Positions 44,851 through 53,993 of a DNA stretch of 64,000 nucleotides are shown here, in pieces (the stretch's first letter is position 1; each line of letters opens with the position of its first letter). The position numbers and the translations under genes were made by a program. The notes below the pieces were generated by a model, which worked only from the letters and a program-made list of their open reading frames with translations, had not been told where the DNA came from and did not search any database. This DNA is from JAYEPK01 sp048569615. Its GTDB lineage: Archaea > Thermoplasmatota > Penumbrarchaeia > Penumbrarchaeales > Penumbrarchaeaceae. The DNA is taken from NCBI GenBank assembly GCA_048569615.1, contig JBLIRK010000009.1, forward strand, positions 1-64,000, given 5' to 3'.

Positions 44851-45037
44851 CTGCCGCTCACCTTTTCGATTCCATATCTTGTCGGACCTACAGCTTCCAC
44901 GCTACAAGACCCATAACAACAAGGTCATATTAAAGTGGTAATCATGGGAAAGCGTGGGTAATATTTTAATTTACAGAGGATTTTCCATCAATTGTATTAT
45001 TTTGGATCGGGTACGAACAATCCAGCAGTCCTCAAAC

Positions 45038-45048
45038 TTAAATATAAC
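45038..45048 (+). promoter_or_regulatory. TATA box of tRNA-Glu
   Basis: TTAAATATAAC centred about 32 bases before the first base of the mature tRNA, the distance expected for an archaeal promoter with a short 5' leader. Confidence 0.5.
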
Positions 45049-45075
45049 CTCGTTTTCTCCTGGACGTCAACTAAT

Positions 45076-45150
45076 GCTCCCATAGTGTAGACCGGCCAAT
45101 CATTCCGGCCTTTCGAGCCGGTGACACGGGTTCGAATCCCGTTGGGAGCA
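45076..45150 (+). tRNA. tRNA-Glu (anticodon UUC)
   Basis: A 75-nt cloverleaf. The acceptor GCTCCCA pairs with TGGGAGC and the discriminator is A. The anticodon stem CCGGC/GCCGG encloses the loop CTTTCGA with TTC at 45112-45114. The T arm is CGGG-TTCGAAT-CCCG. CCA is not encoded and no intron is present. The T-rich stretch just after it (45151-45170) is a likely terminator. Confidence 0.97.
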
Positions 45151-45239
45151 CTTTCTTATTTCTTCTTATTGGCGTGCTCCCATCCCGCAGGTATTTCCTA
45201 TCGTTCTGCAAATTAAATTCTTGAAAATATTTATCAAAA

Positions 45240-45255
45240 ACAATTATGCAATTGT
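45240..45255. promoter_or_regulatory. small palindrome upstream of large surface gene
   Basis: ACAATT-ATGC-AATTGT, 16 bp with 6-bp perfect arms, about 90 bases before the ATG at 45345 and about 50 bp upstream of its likely TATA box (GTTAATATC near 45293). In such AT-rich sequence it could be chance. Confidence 0.25.
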
Positions 45256-45344
45256 GTTAGAAATATATGCTGTAATTAAAGGGTCTGGCAAAGTTAATAT
45301 CAGTAAATAGTGATACTGAAAAGCCTTCCCGTGGGGGTAGAGAG

Positions 45345-48300
45345 ATGAGAGAGAGAGAAATCGATGAGGTGAAGTCTAATTGGACGGTTATCGGCATTTT
45401 GATCATGCTTGTGTTGTCCGGACCGATGATCTTAAGTTCAACAACACTTCTCGGCGAACGGTCTCCAGTTCAAATACCAACGAAGGACAGTGGATATATC
45501 CCCGAAATGGACCTCTCAGGCGGAGAGATCTTCTCCGATTTTGACAATCCTTCCCAGATAGACATCCTGACAAGTTCCCATTTGGACGGAGCGTACGATA
45601 GACTGGAACCGGACCTTACTTTTGAGGAAGATGCCGAACTGCTTTCGGACGGCACCGACCTCGTGGGCACCAATGGGTGGACATGGCACGATGTGAACAA
45701 CAGCGGTCTGTTCAAAGTGGCAGGGAACAGGCCCAACAACAGCCCGACAAACCAGGCCATGCATCATACAACTGCATCCACAACATTGCCCTCAGCGGTC
45801 TTGACGAAATCCATGGACCTCCAGAAGCTGGCAATGTCATTCTACATCTACACATCCGAGGTCGATGTTCTGGACCTCTGGACCAATAGAATAGCCTTCA
45901 TCGGTAACGACACCACGGATCCAACGGATGATGATATTGCGATCTCCATTGGGTTCAAGGACACCGATGCCTTCCTTAACAATGGCCAGTTCGTAAGGAT
46001 TTCAACTACTGCTTCCAGCAGTCAATGGTATTCCTTCATAGTTGAGATCGACTGCTCCAACCAGAAGGCGGATATCCGATATTACAGGGGTTTCTTCCAG
46101 ACCAGATTGGCCGACATGACCGATATTGATATCAATGGAAATTTCGAATCCATCAAAAGGATCGAGTTCATGGTTCAGAGGAAGGTCAATTTCCAGGTCA
46201 ACACCTATTACGACTGGATAAAAATGGTTGATCCTACCGATGATTTTTTCTGTGTCACCCCTTTTATTGATCTACGGGAGGGGATGAGGTGGAACTTCAT
46301 GGAAATGGAGCATATAATGGCAAACGATGCCCATATGAGCTTTGAGATCCTTGATCCAGATTACCGGGTGATCTCAAATGTTGAGTGGGACACTTACTAC
46401 CACCTGGCAAACCTTACCACTTTGAACGACCTAGGGATCGACAGCATATGCATTAAGGGCATATTCAACTGGGACGGACTCTTCTTTCCTTCCTGGGAGA
46501 GCTTCACGTTGGATTTTATCTCGGAGAACGGGTGGAGGGATTCCTTCCTGACGGATGAAAACATCGCCAGGGAATCGGGGGTGGATTCCTACTGGGGTTT
46601 CGTTTCCCTTCAATCTTCACAGAAGAACGGCTTTTACGTATCCAGGGAGATCAGGATACCTCCGAACCATTATTGGAACGAGATGTTCGTGGATTCCGAA
46701 TACGGTGCGGGGAGTTTTGTTGACATAGACATATTGGATTCGCAGACCGGAAAGGCCATTACCGGGTTTTCCGGGCTGAAGGATTGGAAAATAGATATCT
46801 GGGATCTGGACCCGCTGGACCATCCGGGTATCTTTCTCAGAGCTTGGTTGAACAGCGAGGACCAGAATTTTGTGGCCCTCCATTCGATAGGTCTGACCTG
46901 GGTAAAGAACAAGAATCCGGTGATACACGATGTTGAAGGTCCGAATTTCCTGTTCAGGACCTATAAGGCCCATATCACGGTCAACGTAACGGACCAAGAA
47001 GAACAGAAGACCGCTCTCTATTCAAAGGTCGAATATCTACCGCCTGATGGCTCCATTTGGACGAATTCTTTCATAGAGACTACCTACTTTGATGAAAAGG
47101 AACAGAAATGGGCTTCAGTTTTCCATCCGGATGCAAATGCGACCTGCGGCAATTATACTTTCAGGGCGGTTGTCCTGGACAGTATAGGCGGTGTGAAGAC
47201 ATATGAGATGGGAAATTTGACCGTCGTGAACAACAGACCGACGGTTCCAGATGTTTCGATAATGCCACGGGTACCGAAGGGTCATAATGACATCACAGTG
47301 GCGATCGAAGAGAAGAGCCGGGATATCGAGGATGAACCGCTGACCTACAACATCACGTTCTATGTGAACGATGAGCTTATTGAAGAAAGGTCGAAGAATG
47401 GACTGACATATGTTGAATCCGCCACACTTCATTCAGAATATTTCGTTAAAAATGACAAAATCACCTGCATTATCCACTCCTACGACGGGATCGACGCGTC
47501 CGAGGACTTGGTCATTTCATTCAACATTTCGAATGATGCCCCCAGAACGATCTACCTGGATGACCTATACATCGACCTGGAGGAGGATGAACCTTCGCTA
47601 TGGGACCTTAATCTTTTCGAGGTGGTCGAGGACAGGGATAGAGATACCCTATATTTCGATTACGAGACCGAAATGAACGTAACCCTGGAATTCGACAACA
47701 TACTGGGAACCGTGCTATTAACACCAGCAGAGAACTACAGCGATGAAGGAATTATTATTATAAATGTAACGGACGGGGAAGACAACGCAACCCTGGTCGT
47801 ACCTACTTTCGTATATGAAGTGAACGATCCTGCAGCAGGTAGGATCATGTCCCCGGAACCGGATATGACCGTCGAGGTGGAAACGAACTTCCTGCTCGAG
47901 GCCGAGATATGGGATTGTGATACTAAGATCGAATTCGTTTACGTCGAGTGGAGGACAAACACGGATGTTCTGGCCAATACGCGAACCGCCTACGTGTCCT
48001 TTTCAGAACCTGGAACATACGAGATAGAATGCTGGGCAGATGATCAGGAAGGGGAAGTGAAGATAGGTAGCGTGGTGATTGAAGCATTCAAGCCAAAACC
48101 TCCATACGGGACCCTGGAGGTGAAAAGGGAGTATCCAGGTTCGAGCATACCGGTTGTATTCAACATAACGGACCCGTACGGGAATGGAAGGAACCCGGTC
48201 AATGATCAGATCGGAAGCGCCAATATCACCGGATTGACCTCTTCTGCCCAGGAAGAATTCATTCTGATCGAGCTTTCCCTCTCAGAACCTCCTGTTCAAA

Positions 48301-49094
48301 ACAATATAATTCCGGAAGGCTACGGAGATGGAGAATGGGGATATTACAAGGTGTTTTTTGTGAAGAAAGGATTCAAAGAACCGGATTTCAATCAATCCCT
48401 GCTGAATCTTTACTCGAACCTATGGACCGAACCGGAAATCGAAATGAGATATCAAATTGGATCGGTATATTGTCTGACGATCGACGAGAACTGTTCATAT
48501 GAATCAAACATCGATGAAAACAAGATAACATGGACCGTTCCTATGTTCGACCTTTTCAACGCAGGAATTCCAAATGATGATTTCAATCTCTTCGCCTCGG
48601 CCGTGGTGGTTAGGTCCGAAAATGGAGAGTTGATATCAGCTTTCGATACGGCGGGAGAAGGAGCGAAGGAGCATCTGGTAAATCCGGCGGAAGAAGAAAA
48701 GAAAGTTAACAAAGAAACGAACATCCTGACACCACTGCTCGTTGTCCTGCTGATCATCGCCATAATGATCATCCTTCTGCTGTTATTCCTTCTAATTGGC
48801 AGGAAATACCTTCCGCATAATAAAGAGACTGTGGAGAAAGACGAAATCGAGAAGGAGAGGATGAAGGAAGAACAAAAGGATGAGGAGGAAATTGAGGAGG
48901 GGAAAGGACAGGAAAGAACGACAGTCCCAGAGAAAATCCAATCCGGACAGCCAGCACAATCCCAGCAGGTTCACACCGCTTTGGAGGCAATGCCCCAGAG
49001 ACCGATGATGGCACCGCCTAGAATACCGGCTTTGGGTCACTCCCAAACACCAATTGCACCGCAATTACCGAACGATTCAACACGCATTCAATGA
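45345..49094 (+). CDS. large type I surface protein
   Basis: A 1,249-residue protein. A signal peptide or anchor occupies residues about 14-35. A long extracellular part follows, with a concanavalin/LamG-like beta region early (about 110-300) and Ig/PKD/cadherin-like domains later (for example RPTVPDVSIMPRVP and APRTIYLDDLYIDLEEDEPS). It has few cysteines. One membrane helix lies near 1127-1152 (TPLLVVLLIIAIMIILLLLFLLIG). The cytoplasmic tail of about 97 residues is Glu/Lys-rich, then Pro/Gln/Met-rich. GGGGGT precedes the ATG. Ligand and function are unknown. It stands alone after tRNA-Glu. Confidence 0.8.
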   Translation: MREREIDEVKSNWTVIGILIMLVLSGPMILSSTTLLGERSPVQIPTKDSGYIPEMDLSGGEIFSDFDNPSQIDILTSSHLDGAYDRLEPDLTFEEDAELLSDGTDLVGTNGWTWHDVNNSGLFKVAGNRPNNSPTNQAMHHTTASTTLPSAVLTKSMDLQKLAMSFYIYTSEVDVLDLWTNRIAFIGNDTTDPTDDDIAISIGFKDTDAFLNNGQFVRISTTASSSQWYSFIVEIDCSNQKADIRYYRGFFQTRLADMTDIDINGNFESIKRIEFMVQRKVNFQVNTYYDWIKMVDPTDDFFCVTPFIDLREGMRWNFMEMEHIMANDAHMSFEILDPDYRVISNVEWDTYYHLANLTTLNDLGIDSICIKGIFNWDGLFFPSWESFTLDFISENGWRDSFLTDENIARESGVDSYWGFVSLQSSQKNGFYVSREIRIPPNHYWNEMFVDSEYGAGSFVDIDILDSQTGKAITGFSGLKDWKIDIWDLDPLDHPGIFLRAWLNSEDQNFVALHSIGLTWVKNKNPVIHDVEGPNFLFRTYKAHITVNVTDQEEQKTALYSKVEYLPPDGSIWTNSFIETTYFDEKEQKWASVFHPDANATCGNYTFRAVVLDSIGGVKTYEMGNLTVVNNRPTVPDVSIMPRVPKGHNDITVAIEEKSRDIEDEPLTYNITFYVNDELIEERSKNGLTYVESATLHSEYFVKNDKITCIIHSYDGIDASEDLVISFNISNDAPRTIYLDDLYIDLEEDEPSLWDLNLFEVVEDRDRDTLYFDYETEMNVTLEFDNILGTVLLTPAENYSDEGIIIINVTDGEDNATLVVPTFVYEVNDPAAGRIMSPEPDMTVEVETNFLLEAEIWDCDTKIEFVYVEWRTNTDVLANTRTAYVSFSEPGTYEIECWADDQEGEVKIGSVVIEAFKPKPPYGTLEVKREYPGSSIPVVFNITDPYGNGRNPVNDQIGSANITGLTSSAQEEFILIELSLSEPPVQNNIIPEGYGDGEWGYYKVFFVKKGFKEPDFNQSLLNLYSNLWTEPEIEMRYQIGSVYCLTIDENCSYESNIDENKITWTVPMFDLFNAGIPNDDFNLFASAVVVRSENGELISAFDTAGEGAKEHLVNPAEEEKKVNKETNILTPLLVVLLIIAIMIILLLLFLLIGRKYLPHNKETVEKDEIEKERMKEEQKDEEEIEEGKGQERTTVPEKIQSGQPAQSQQVHTALEAMPQRPMMAPPRIPALGHSQTPIAPQLPNDSTRIQ

Positions 49095-49231
49095 TAGTTG
49101 CAGATCCCTCGAAACAGGTCAAATATGAAGGTCGGATTTCGGGATTAACCATTCCACGGTATGTTTTTTCTTTAACCAAATAAAATAATTAGCAGGTGCT
49201 TGATACTCACCTCCCCCACGGAAGGATTTGC

Positions 49232-49870
49232 TTGTACGAAGCCATTGTCGATGTGAACCTCGATAAATGTTGGATAGGAAAGACGCTCTCCAAATTTCCC
49301 ATTTCCATCAACATCCTGGACACCATCCCCTTCCAGGATACCGGCGTCCAGGACCTCGTAGAGGTCGACATTGCAAATTCCGATCCGGACAAGATCGTGA
49401 AATTCATCAGAGGTCTTGACGGAGTCGTTTTCGTCACGGTCAACCGTTTCTCCAGCAGCAAGAGGATGAAGATGATCGTGGGCACGAACCAATGCCTCGG
49501 ATGCAGGGCCCTTGCTGATTCCGAATCTTTCCTGATAGGAGTAAGGTCCCTTGACAGGGGATGGGCCCAATGGAGGGTTCTGGTGGAGGACGAATCTAAA
49601 TTGGACGAGCTGTCCTCCAACCTTAAGGATTTGGATATGGAGCACAAACTTGTGGACATCACGGAATTCCAGAACTGGGACACACTCACCGATATGGAAG
49701 AGCTTGTCCTTTCAACTGCGTTGAACGACGGATACTACGATTTTCCAAAAAGGGTGGGTATAAGGGAGCTTTCAAAGAAGCTCAACGTTTCCACAGCCTA
49801 CATATCATACACGTTGAGGTCCGGCCAGAAGAAGGCCATACAGAAATTCTTCGGTATCAAGGACCGCTGA
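49232..49870 (+). CDS. Bat-type HTH regulator (HTH_10 family)
   Basis: A 212-residue regulator of the bacterio-opsin-activator type. The N-terminal domain begins YEAIVDVNLDKCWIGKTLSKFP, typical of the family. The C-terminal HTH_10 is clear: ELVLSTALNDGYYDFPKRVGIRELSKKLNVS, then STAYISYTLRSGQKK. I start it at a TTG (49232) because GGAAGG lies 6 bases before it and the TATA box (AAATAAAATAATT, about 49179-49188) puts the transcript start near 49210. The upstream GTG at 49196 would precede that point. Target genes are unknown. Confidence 0.75.
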   Translation: MYEAIVDVNLDKCWIGKTLSKFPISINILDTIPFQDTGVQDLVEVDIANSDPDKIVKFIRGLDGVVFVTVNRFSSSKRMKMIVGTNQCLGCRALADSESFLIGVRSLDRGWAQWRVLVEDESKLDELSSNLKDLDMEHKLVDITEFQNWDTLTDMEELVLSTALNDGYYDFPKRVGIRELSKKLNVSTAYISYTLRSGQKKAIQKFFGIKDR

Positions 49871-49940
49871 TATCCATATTCTTAACAATTATGGGATAAC
49901 CTTTTATGCATCCGGTCGCAACTGCATCGCAGGAGCTAAC

Positions 49941-50210
49941 ATGATGGGCGAGAACTGTTGGGAGATCAAGCGATGCGGCAGAGAGCCGGGCGGGGAGCGC
50001 GCTTCGGACCTTGGCATCTGTCCCGCTTCCCGGAATAGCGAACTGGACTGCATGAACAGCGGCGAATGCGCCGGAAGAGCCTGCTGGAGGATCAAGGAGC
50101 CCATAATGGGAGGGACGCTCCTTCCCCATTGGTCCGATCCCGATAGGGACTGTCTCGTTTGCCCGGTACTGGTCAAGGTCAGGAACGAGGAGCCGGACTT
50201 CCAACTCTGA
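49941..50210 (+). CDS. two-CW domain protein
   Basis: An 89-residue Cys-rich protein. It has the paired Cys-Trp motifs of the two-CW family: ENCWEIKRCGRE near the start and GRACWRIKEPIMGG in the middle, with ICPAS and CLVCPV as further cysteine sites. The family is small, widespread in anaerobes, and often found next to or fused to signalling proteins; it probably binds a metal or cofactor. AGGAG lies 5 bases before the ATG. It follows the Bat-type regulator on the same strand and may form a pair with it. Confidence 0.75.
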   Translation: MMGENCWEIKRCGREPGGERASDLGICPASRNSELDCMNSGECAGRACWRIKEPIMGGTLLPHWSDPDRDCLVCPVLVKVRNEEPDFQL

Positions 50211-50217
50211 GCTTGAT

Positions 50218-51222
50218 CTATTTCAACGGTATAATAGAGCCGTATGGAAGGACCAGTTTCACATCTTTCCCCTTGCTCAAAGGTAGATTTTCAGGAAGGA
50301 CGGCTCTGACCGCGTATCCATTAACGATCACATCGATCAGTATGTCTGAACCGCGGTATGTCATGCTGGTTACCAAACCTTCGAGCTCAATCCCGTTCCC
50401 GGATGGCACTATCGACTCCGGCCTGAAGCCGATATACCTTGGTTTCTTTCCCATCCAAGGGATCTTCCCGAAAGGGGTATCAAGAATTCCGCTGCCTGCT
50501 TCCCCCGCTCTGAAAATATTCTTCATGCCCAGGAAGGAAGCCGTATATCTCCTGACGGGATTCCAGTATAAAGTATCGGCCCTGCCTTCTTCGAGCATCT
50601 TCCCTTTGCCGATCAGGCCTATCCGATCGGATATTGCCAGGGCCTCCCCCTGATCATGTGTGACGTAAATCGTCGTAAGCCCCCGCTCCTTGATTATTCC
50701 CCTCAGCTCTGTTCGGAGGTTTTCCCTGAGGGAGGCATCCAGAGCTGAAAGCGGCTCGTCCAGAAGCAGCACATCGGGATCATGGGCAAGAGCCCTGGCG
50801 AGGGCGACACGCTGCGCCTGTCCTCCCGATAGCTCCGCCACGGATCTTCCCTCAAAACCCTCAAGGCCGACCAAGGAGAGCATTCGCCTGGCGTGGTCTA
50901 TCGGGTCCCTGAGCTTCCTGTCCACCCCGTATGTCACGTTCTTTAGAACGTTCATATGCGGGAACAGGGAATAATTCTGGAAAACCATTCCCACCCTCCT
51001 CTTCTCTGGTGGAAGATCGGTCACGTCATTTCCATTCACCAATATCCTTCCCTGCCTCGGTCTCAGGAAGCCGGCGATAATATTGAGAAGGGTGCTCTTC
51101 CCGGAGCCCGACCTCCCAAGAACTGTGTAAAGCTCGGAATCCCTTGCATGAAGGTCAAGTCCCCTAAGGACGTGGTCGCTGTTTGAATAGGAGAATTTCA
51201 ACCCTTCCGCATCAAGGCTCAA
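50218..51222 (-). CDS. thiQ: thiamine ABC transporter ATP-binding protein
   Basis: A 334-residue ABC ATPase: Walker A GRSGSGKST, Q-loop FQNYSLFP, signature LSGGQAQR, Walker B VLLLDEPLSALD and H-loop YVTHDQGEA. A C-terminal TOBE-like domain of about 100 residues makes it longer than enterobacterial ThiQ and more like iron or polyamine ATPases. Assignment to thiamine rests on its operon. Its TTG start overlaps the thiP stop (TTGA), with GGAGG upstream. It is the last gene of thiR-thiB-thiP-thiQ. Confidence 0.82.
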   Translation of the reverse strand: MSLDAEGLKFSYSNSDHVLRGLDLHARDSELYTVLGRSGSGKSTLLNIIAGFLRPRQGRILVNGNDVTDLPPEKRRVGMVFQNYSLFPHMNVLKNVTYGVDRKLRDPIDHARRMLSLVGLEGFEGRSVAELSGGQAQRVALARALAHDPDVLLLDEPLSALDASLRENLRTELRGIIKERGLTTIYVTHDQGEALAISDRIGLIGKGKMLEEGRADTLYWNPVRRYTASFLGMKNIFRAGEAGSGILDTPFGKIPWMGKKPRYIGFRPESIVPSGNGIELEGLVTSMTYRGSDILIDVIVNGYAVRAVLPENLPLSKGKDVKLVLPYGSIIPLK

Positions 51223-52919
51223 ATATCCACCTCCAAACGCAGGAAGCGACGCCCTATGACATCCATTGCAAATATCGAAAGGAATGTCACGAGCATCAGA
51301 ACCACTGCATAGGCATAGGCCACACCGAATTCCCTCCCCCCCGATATGAACTTGTAAAGTGCAAGCGGCATCGTCGTGTATTCCGATGATGATACCATCA
51401 GGGTCGCCCCGAATTCACCAATGGACACTGCAAATGCAAAGATCGCAGCGATGAGAAGACCTGGTGCAAGGAGCGGCATCTCGACCGTAAGAAATGCTTC
51501 GAGCCGCGATGCACCAAGCGTCCTTGCCGCCTTTACCACAGAATCAGGTATGGATCTCTTCGCGGCAGTGATGGCCCTGACACCCAGCGGATAGGCTATC
51601 ATGGTATGGACAACAACGACAGCGATCCAGCTTCCTGTGAGGTCCAGCCATCCCTGATTGAATCCCTTTATGAAACCCAGACCCAAGGCGACCGTTGATA
51701 CACCAAGCGGAAAAAGGAGCAGTGAATCGAGAAAGATCTTCCCCCTGAAAGGGGGTCGATCAATGGCATATGCCGTGAGAAGTGAGAGCGGAATGGAAAG
51801 GACCATCGTCAGGAAACCGAACATCAGGGAATTGATGACTGCTCCCAGAGGAGAAACACCTATGGTCGGATCGTTCTCCCTTGCCAAAAGGGCTTCATAC
51901 CAACGGAAAGTGTATCCGGCTCCTCCGGAAGATCCCGTAGCGAAGGATTCAAGAACGACCGCAGCAAGGGGGAGCAAGATAACAAAGAAAACGATCAGCC
52001 CATAAATGAAGATCAAAGCCCTCTTCGATCTCCATTTTGACCCTGTGGGGCTGCCCATCCATGTTCTTCCCGTGCCTTTGCCTACGGGGTGAAGTCCAGA
52101 CCGCCTGGAGGACCATATGTAAACGGATGTGGATATTGCCACCAGAACAATTTCCACGAGCAGCATTGCAGCGGCCCTCCCGTCGTCGAACTTTCCCGTG
52201 AACTGCCTGTATATCTCTACCTCGATCGTGGCGTTTCCCATGCCGCCAATAACAAGGACCGCCCCGAATGTCACGAGGCAGAAGGTGAATATGAGGGAAG
52301 CCGCCGATATGATGGAATATCTCATCTGGGGCAGAATGATCCTTGAGAAGGTCCGTACCGGACCGGCTCCAAGAGACCTAGATGCTCTGACAAAGTCCCC
52401 ATCAACGGAAAGGAAACCCATTGTAAGGAACCTGAGAGCGATGGGGAAATTCAGAAAGACATGGGCCAGCACCACCGCTTCCTTGGAATACAGCATTTTG
52501 ATGTCCGGGGCGGACAAGCCAAAAATCGAAGAGATGCCATCCATCGAAACCTGGACCCAACCTGAACCGCTGAAGAGGGCCATGAATCCTACCCCCAAGA
52601 CAAGTGGGGGAAGGACGAACGGGACCGTGGTGAGCGATAGCAGTAATGACCTTCCTGGGATCCGCCTGCTCGAGAGCAGGTATGCCCCCGGAAAGGCCAG
52701 GGCCAGAGTTAGAAACGTGGATACCAAAGCCTGGAAGATCGTGAAGGAGATTATAGACCTGGACCTCTGGTCCCCGAGGACCTCAAGAATCTCATCGAAG
52801 CTTATCCCGCCGTCCTGATCGGCGAAAGCAGGTCCAAGGAGGGATATCATGGGATATACAAGGAATGAAAAAAGAAAGATCAGAGGTGGAACATATAGCA
52901 ATAAGTCCTTTTTTCCCAG
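51219..52919 (-). CDS. thiP: thiamine ABC transporter permease, two-domain
   Basis: A 566-residue permease with about 12 membrane helices in two fused halves, as in ThiP and FbpB. Each half has an EAA-type loop: ASRSLGAGPVRTFSRIILP and AARTLGASRLEAFLTVEMP. No ATG or GTG is available at the N-terminus. A CTG at 52919 has a perfect GGAGG 6 bases upstream and gives MGKKDLLLYVPPLIF, with positive residues before the first helix. The alternative TTG at 52901 lacks them. It lies 14 bases after thiB and overlaps thiQ. Confidence 0.85.
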   Translation of the reverse strand: MGKKDLLLYVPPLIFLFSFLVYPMISLLGPAFADQDGGISFDEILEVLGDQRSRSIISFTIFQALVSTFLTLALAFPGAYLLSSRRIPGRSLLLSLTTVPFVLPPLVLGVGFMALFSGSGWVQVSMDGISSIFGLSAPDIKMLYSKEAVVLAHVFLNFPIALRFLTMGFLSVDGDFVRASRSLGAGPVRTFSRIILPQMRYSIISAASLIFTFCLVTFGAVLVIGGMGNATIEVEIYRQFTGKFDDGRAAAMLLVEIVLVAISTSVYIWSSRRSGLHPVGKGTGRTWMGSPTGSKWRSKRALIFIYGLIVFFVILLPLAAVVLESFATGSSGGAGYTFRWYEALLARENDPTIGVSPLGAVINSLMFGFLTMVLSIPLSLLTAYAIDRPPFRGKIFLDSLLLFPLGVSTVALGLGFIKGFNQGWLDLTGSWIAVVVVHTMIAYPLGVRAITAAKRSIPDSVVKAARTLGASRLEAFLTVEMPLLAPGLLIAAIFAFAVSIGEFGATLMVSSSEYTTMPLALYKFISGGREFGVAYAYAVVLMLVTFLSIFAMDVIGRRFLRLEVDI

Positions 52920-52933
52920 GCTATCCCTCCACC

Positions 52934-53989
52934 CTAATAGAAAGCTTCATCCCATGAAGCCAGCCATCTGTCATAATTTTCCATTATCTCCTTCTGTGGT
53001 GGCTCCACGTGGGATTCGGCCGATTCCCCGTACTCAAGGTACACGGACTCTATTGAAGTTCCTGGAACGACGGGAAGCATGACGTTCATCCCAACCCTTT
53101 TTTGGAACTCATCGGTCAGCATGAACTCCAGGAAGTTCTCTGCCATTTCCCGGTTCTCCGCTCCCCTTAGTATGCCTGCTCCCTCGATCTGTCTGTAACC
53201 CTCGTCATCGGGAACAATGGTAACTGTTGTGGAGCTGCCGGAATAGAGATGATCGTAGGCCGTGTCGAGTCCGTAGGATATTGCCATCGGTGCTTCGCCG
53301 CTGATGAAAGCTTGATACATCGTGTCCCATGTGTAGAACACATTGAACGAATTCTTGGAAAGGTCCCGAAGGTATCCGTCCAGATCATCTCCGGCCACGG
53401 AGGCTGCCCAGATCAGGAAGGAGGAGCCGGTGGAAGATCCGGCGGGATCCAGCAGCATTATCTGGTCCCTGTAGACCGCATCTGTCAGGTCCAGAACAGA
53501 TGACGGATAGGGAAGCTCCTTTTCCTTCATCAGCTCGGAATTGCATATGATGGCAATGTAGCCGTAATCGTAGGGAACGACATGGAACTCATCATCGAAG
53601 ATCAGGGACGGGTCCACCTTGTCGAGGTTACGGGGTTCATATGTGTCGAGCAGGTCCAGTTTCAATGCCGTTCTGAGCATCGAATTGTCTATCCCCACCA
53701 CAAGGTCCGCCCTTTCGCCTTTCTTAAGAGCGCTCATTACCTGGCCCATGTCGCCGTAGTTCGTCTTCAGCGTCACGTTCACACCGTACATCTCGCTGAA
53801 TATCGGTACAACCTCCGGTCCAAGTCCCCATGTCTCGAAACTTGTATAGGAAATTATTACAAGGTCGCCCTCATCCCCGGGATCCCTAGATTCCAGAATA
53901 TACACTATACCCGCTATCCCAAGGATCAATAACACCACCACCGTTACAGATAAGCCCAGAGTCTTTCCTGAATACCTTCCAAGTTCCAT
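52934..53989 (-). CDS. thiB: thiamine-binding protein of ABC transporter, membrane-anchored
   Basis: A 351-residue substrate-binding protein of the ThiB/TbpA type. An N-terminal membrane anchor (LGLSVTVVVLLILGIAGIVYIL) replaces a lipobox. The mature part carries family blocks: VIISYTSFETWGLGP, ADLVVGIDNSML, VPYDYGYIAIICN, LLDPAGSSTGSSFLIW and APMAISYGLD. It captures thiamine or its phosphates outside the cell for ThiPQ. The start at 53989 is set by AAAGGAGAG; a longer frame would run into thiR. It follows thiR by 4 bases. Confidence 0.85.
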   Translation of the reverse strand: MELGRYSGKTLGLSVTVVVLLILGIAGIVYILESRDPGDEGDLVIISYTSFETWGLGPEVVPIFSEMYGVNVTLKTNYGDMGQVMSALKKGERADLVVGIDNSMLRTALKLDLLDTYEPRNLDKVDPSLIFDDEFHVVPYDYGYIAIICNSELMKEKELPYPSSVLDLTDAVYRDQIMLLDPAGSSTGSSFLIWAASVAGDDLDGYLRDLSKNSFNVFYTWDTMYQAFISGEAPMAISYGLDTAYDHLYSGSSTTVTIVPDDEGYRQIEGAGILRGAENREMAENFLEFMLTDEFQKRVGMNVMLPVVPGTSIESVYLEYGESAESHVEPPQKEIMENYDRWLASWDEAFY

Positions 53990-53993
53990 AACA

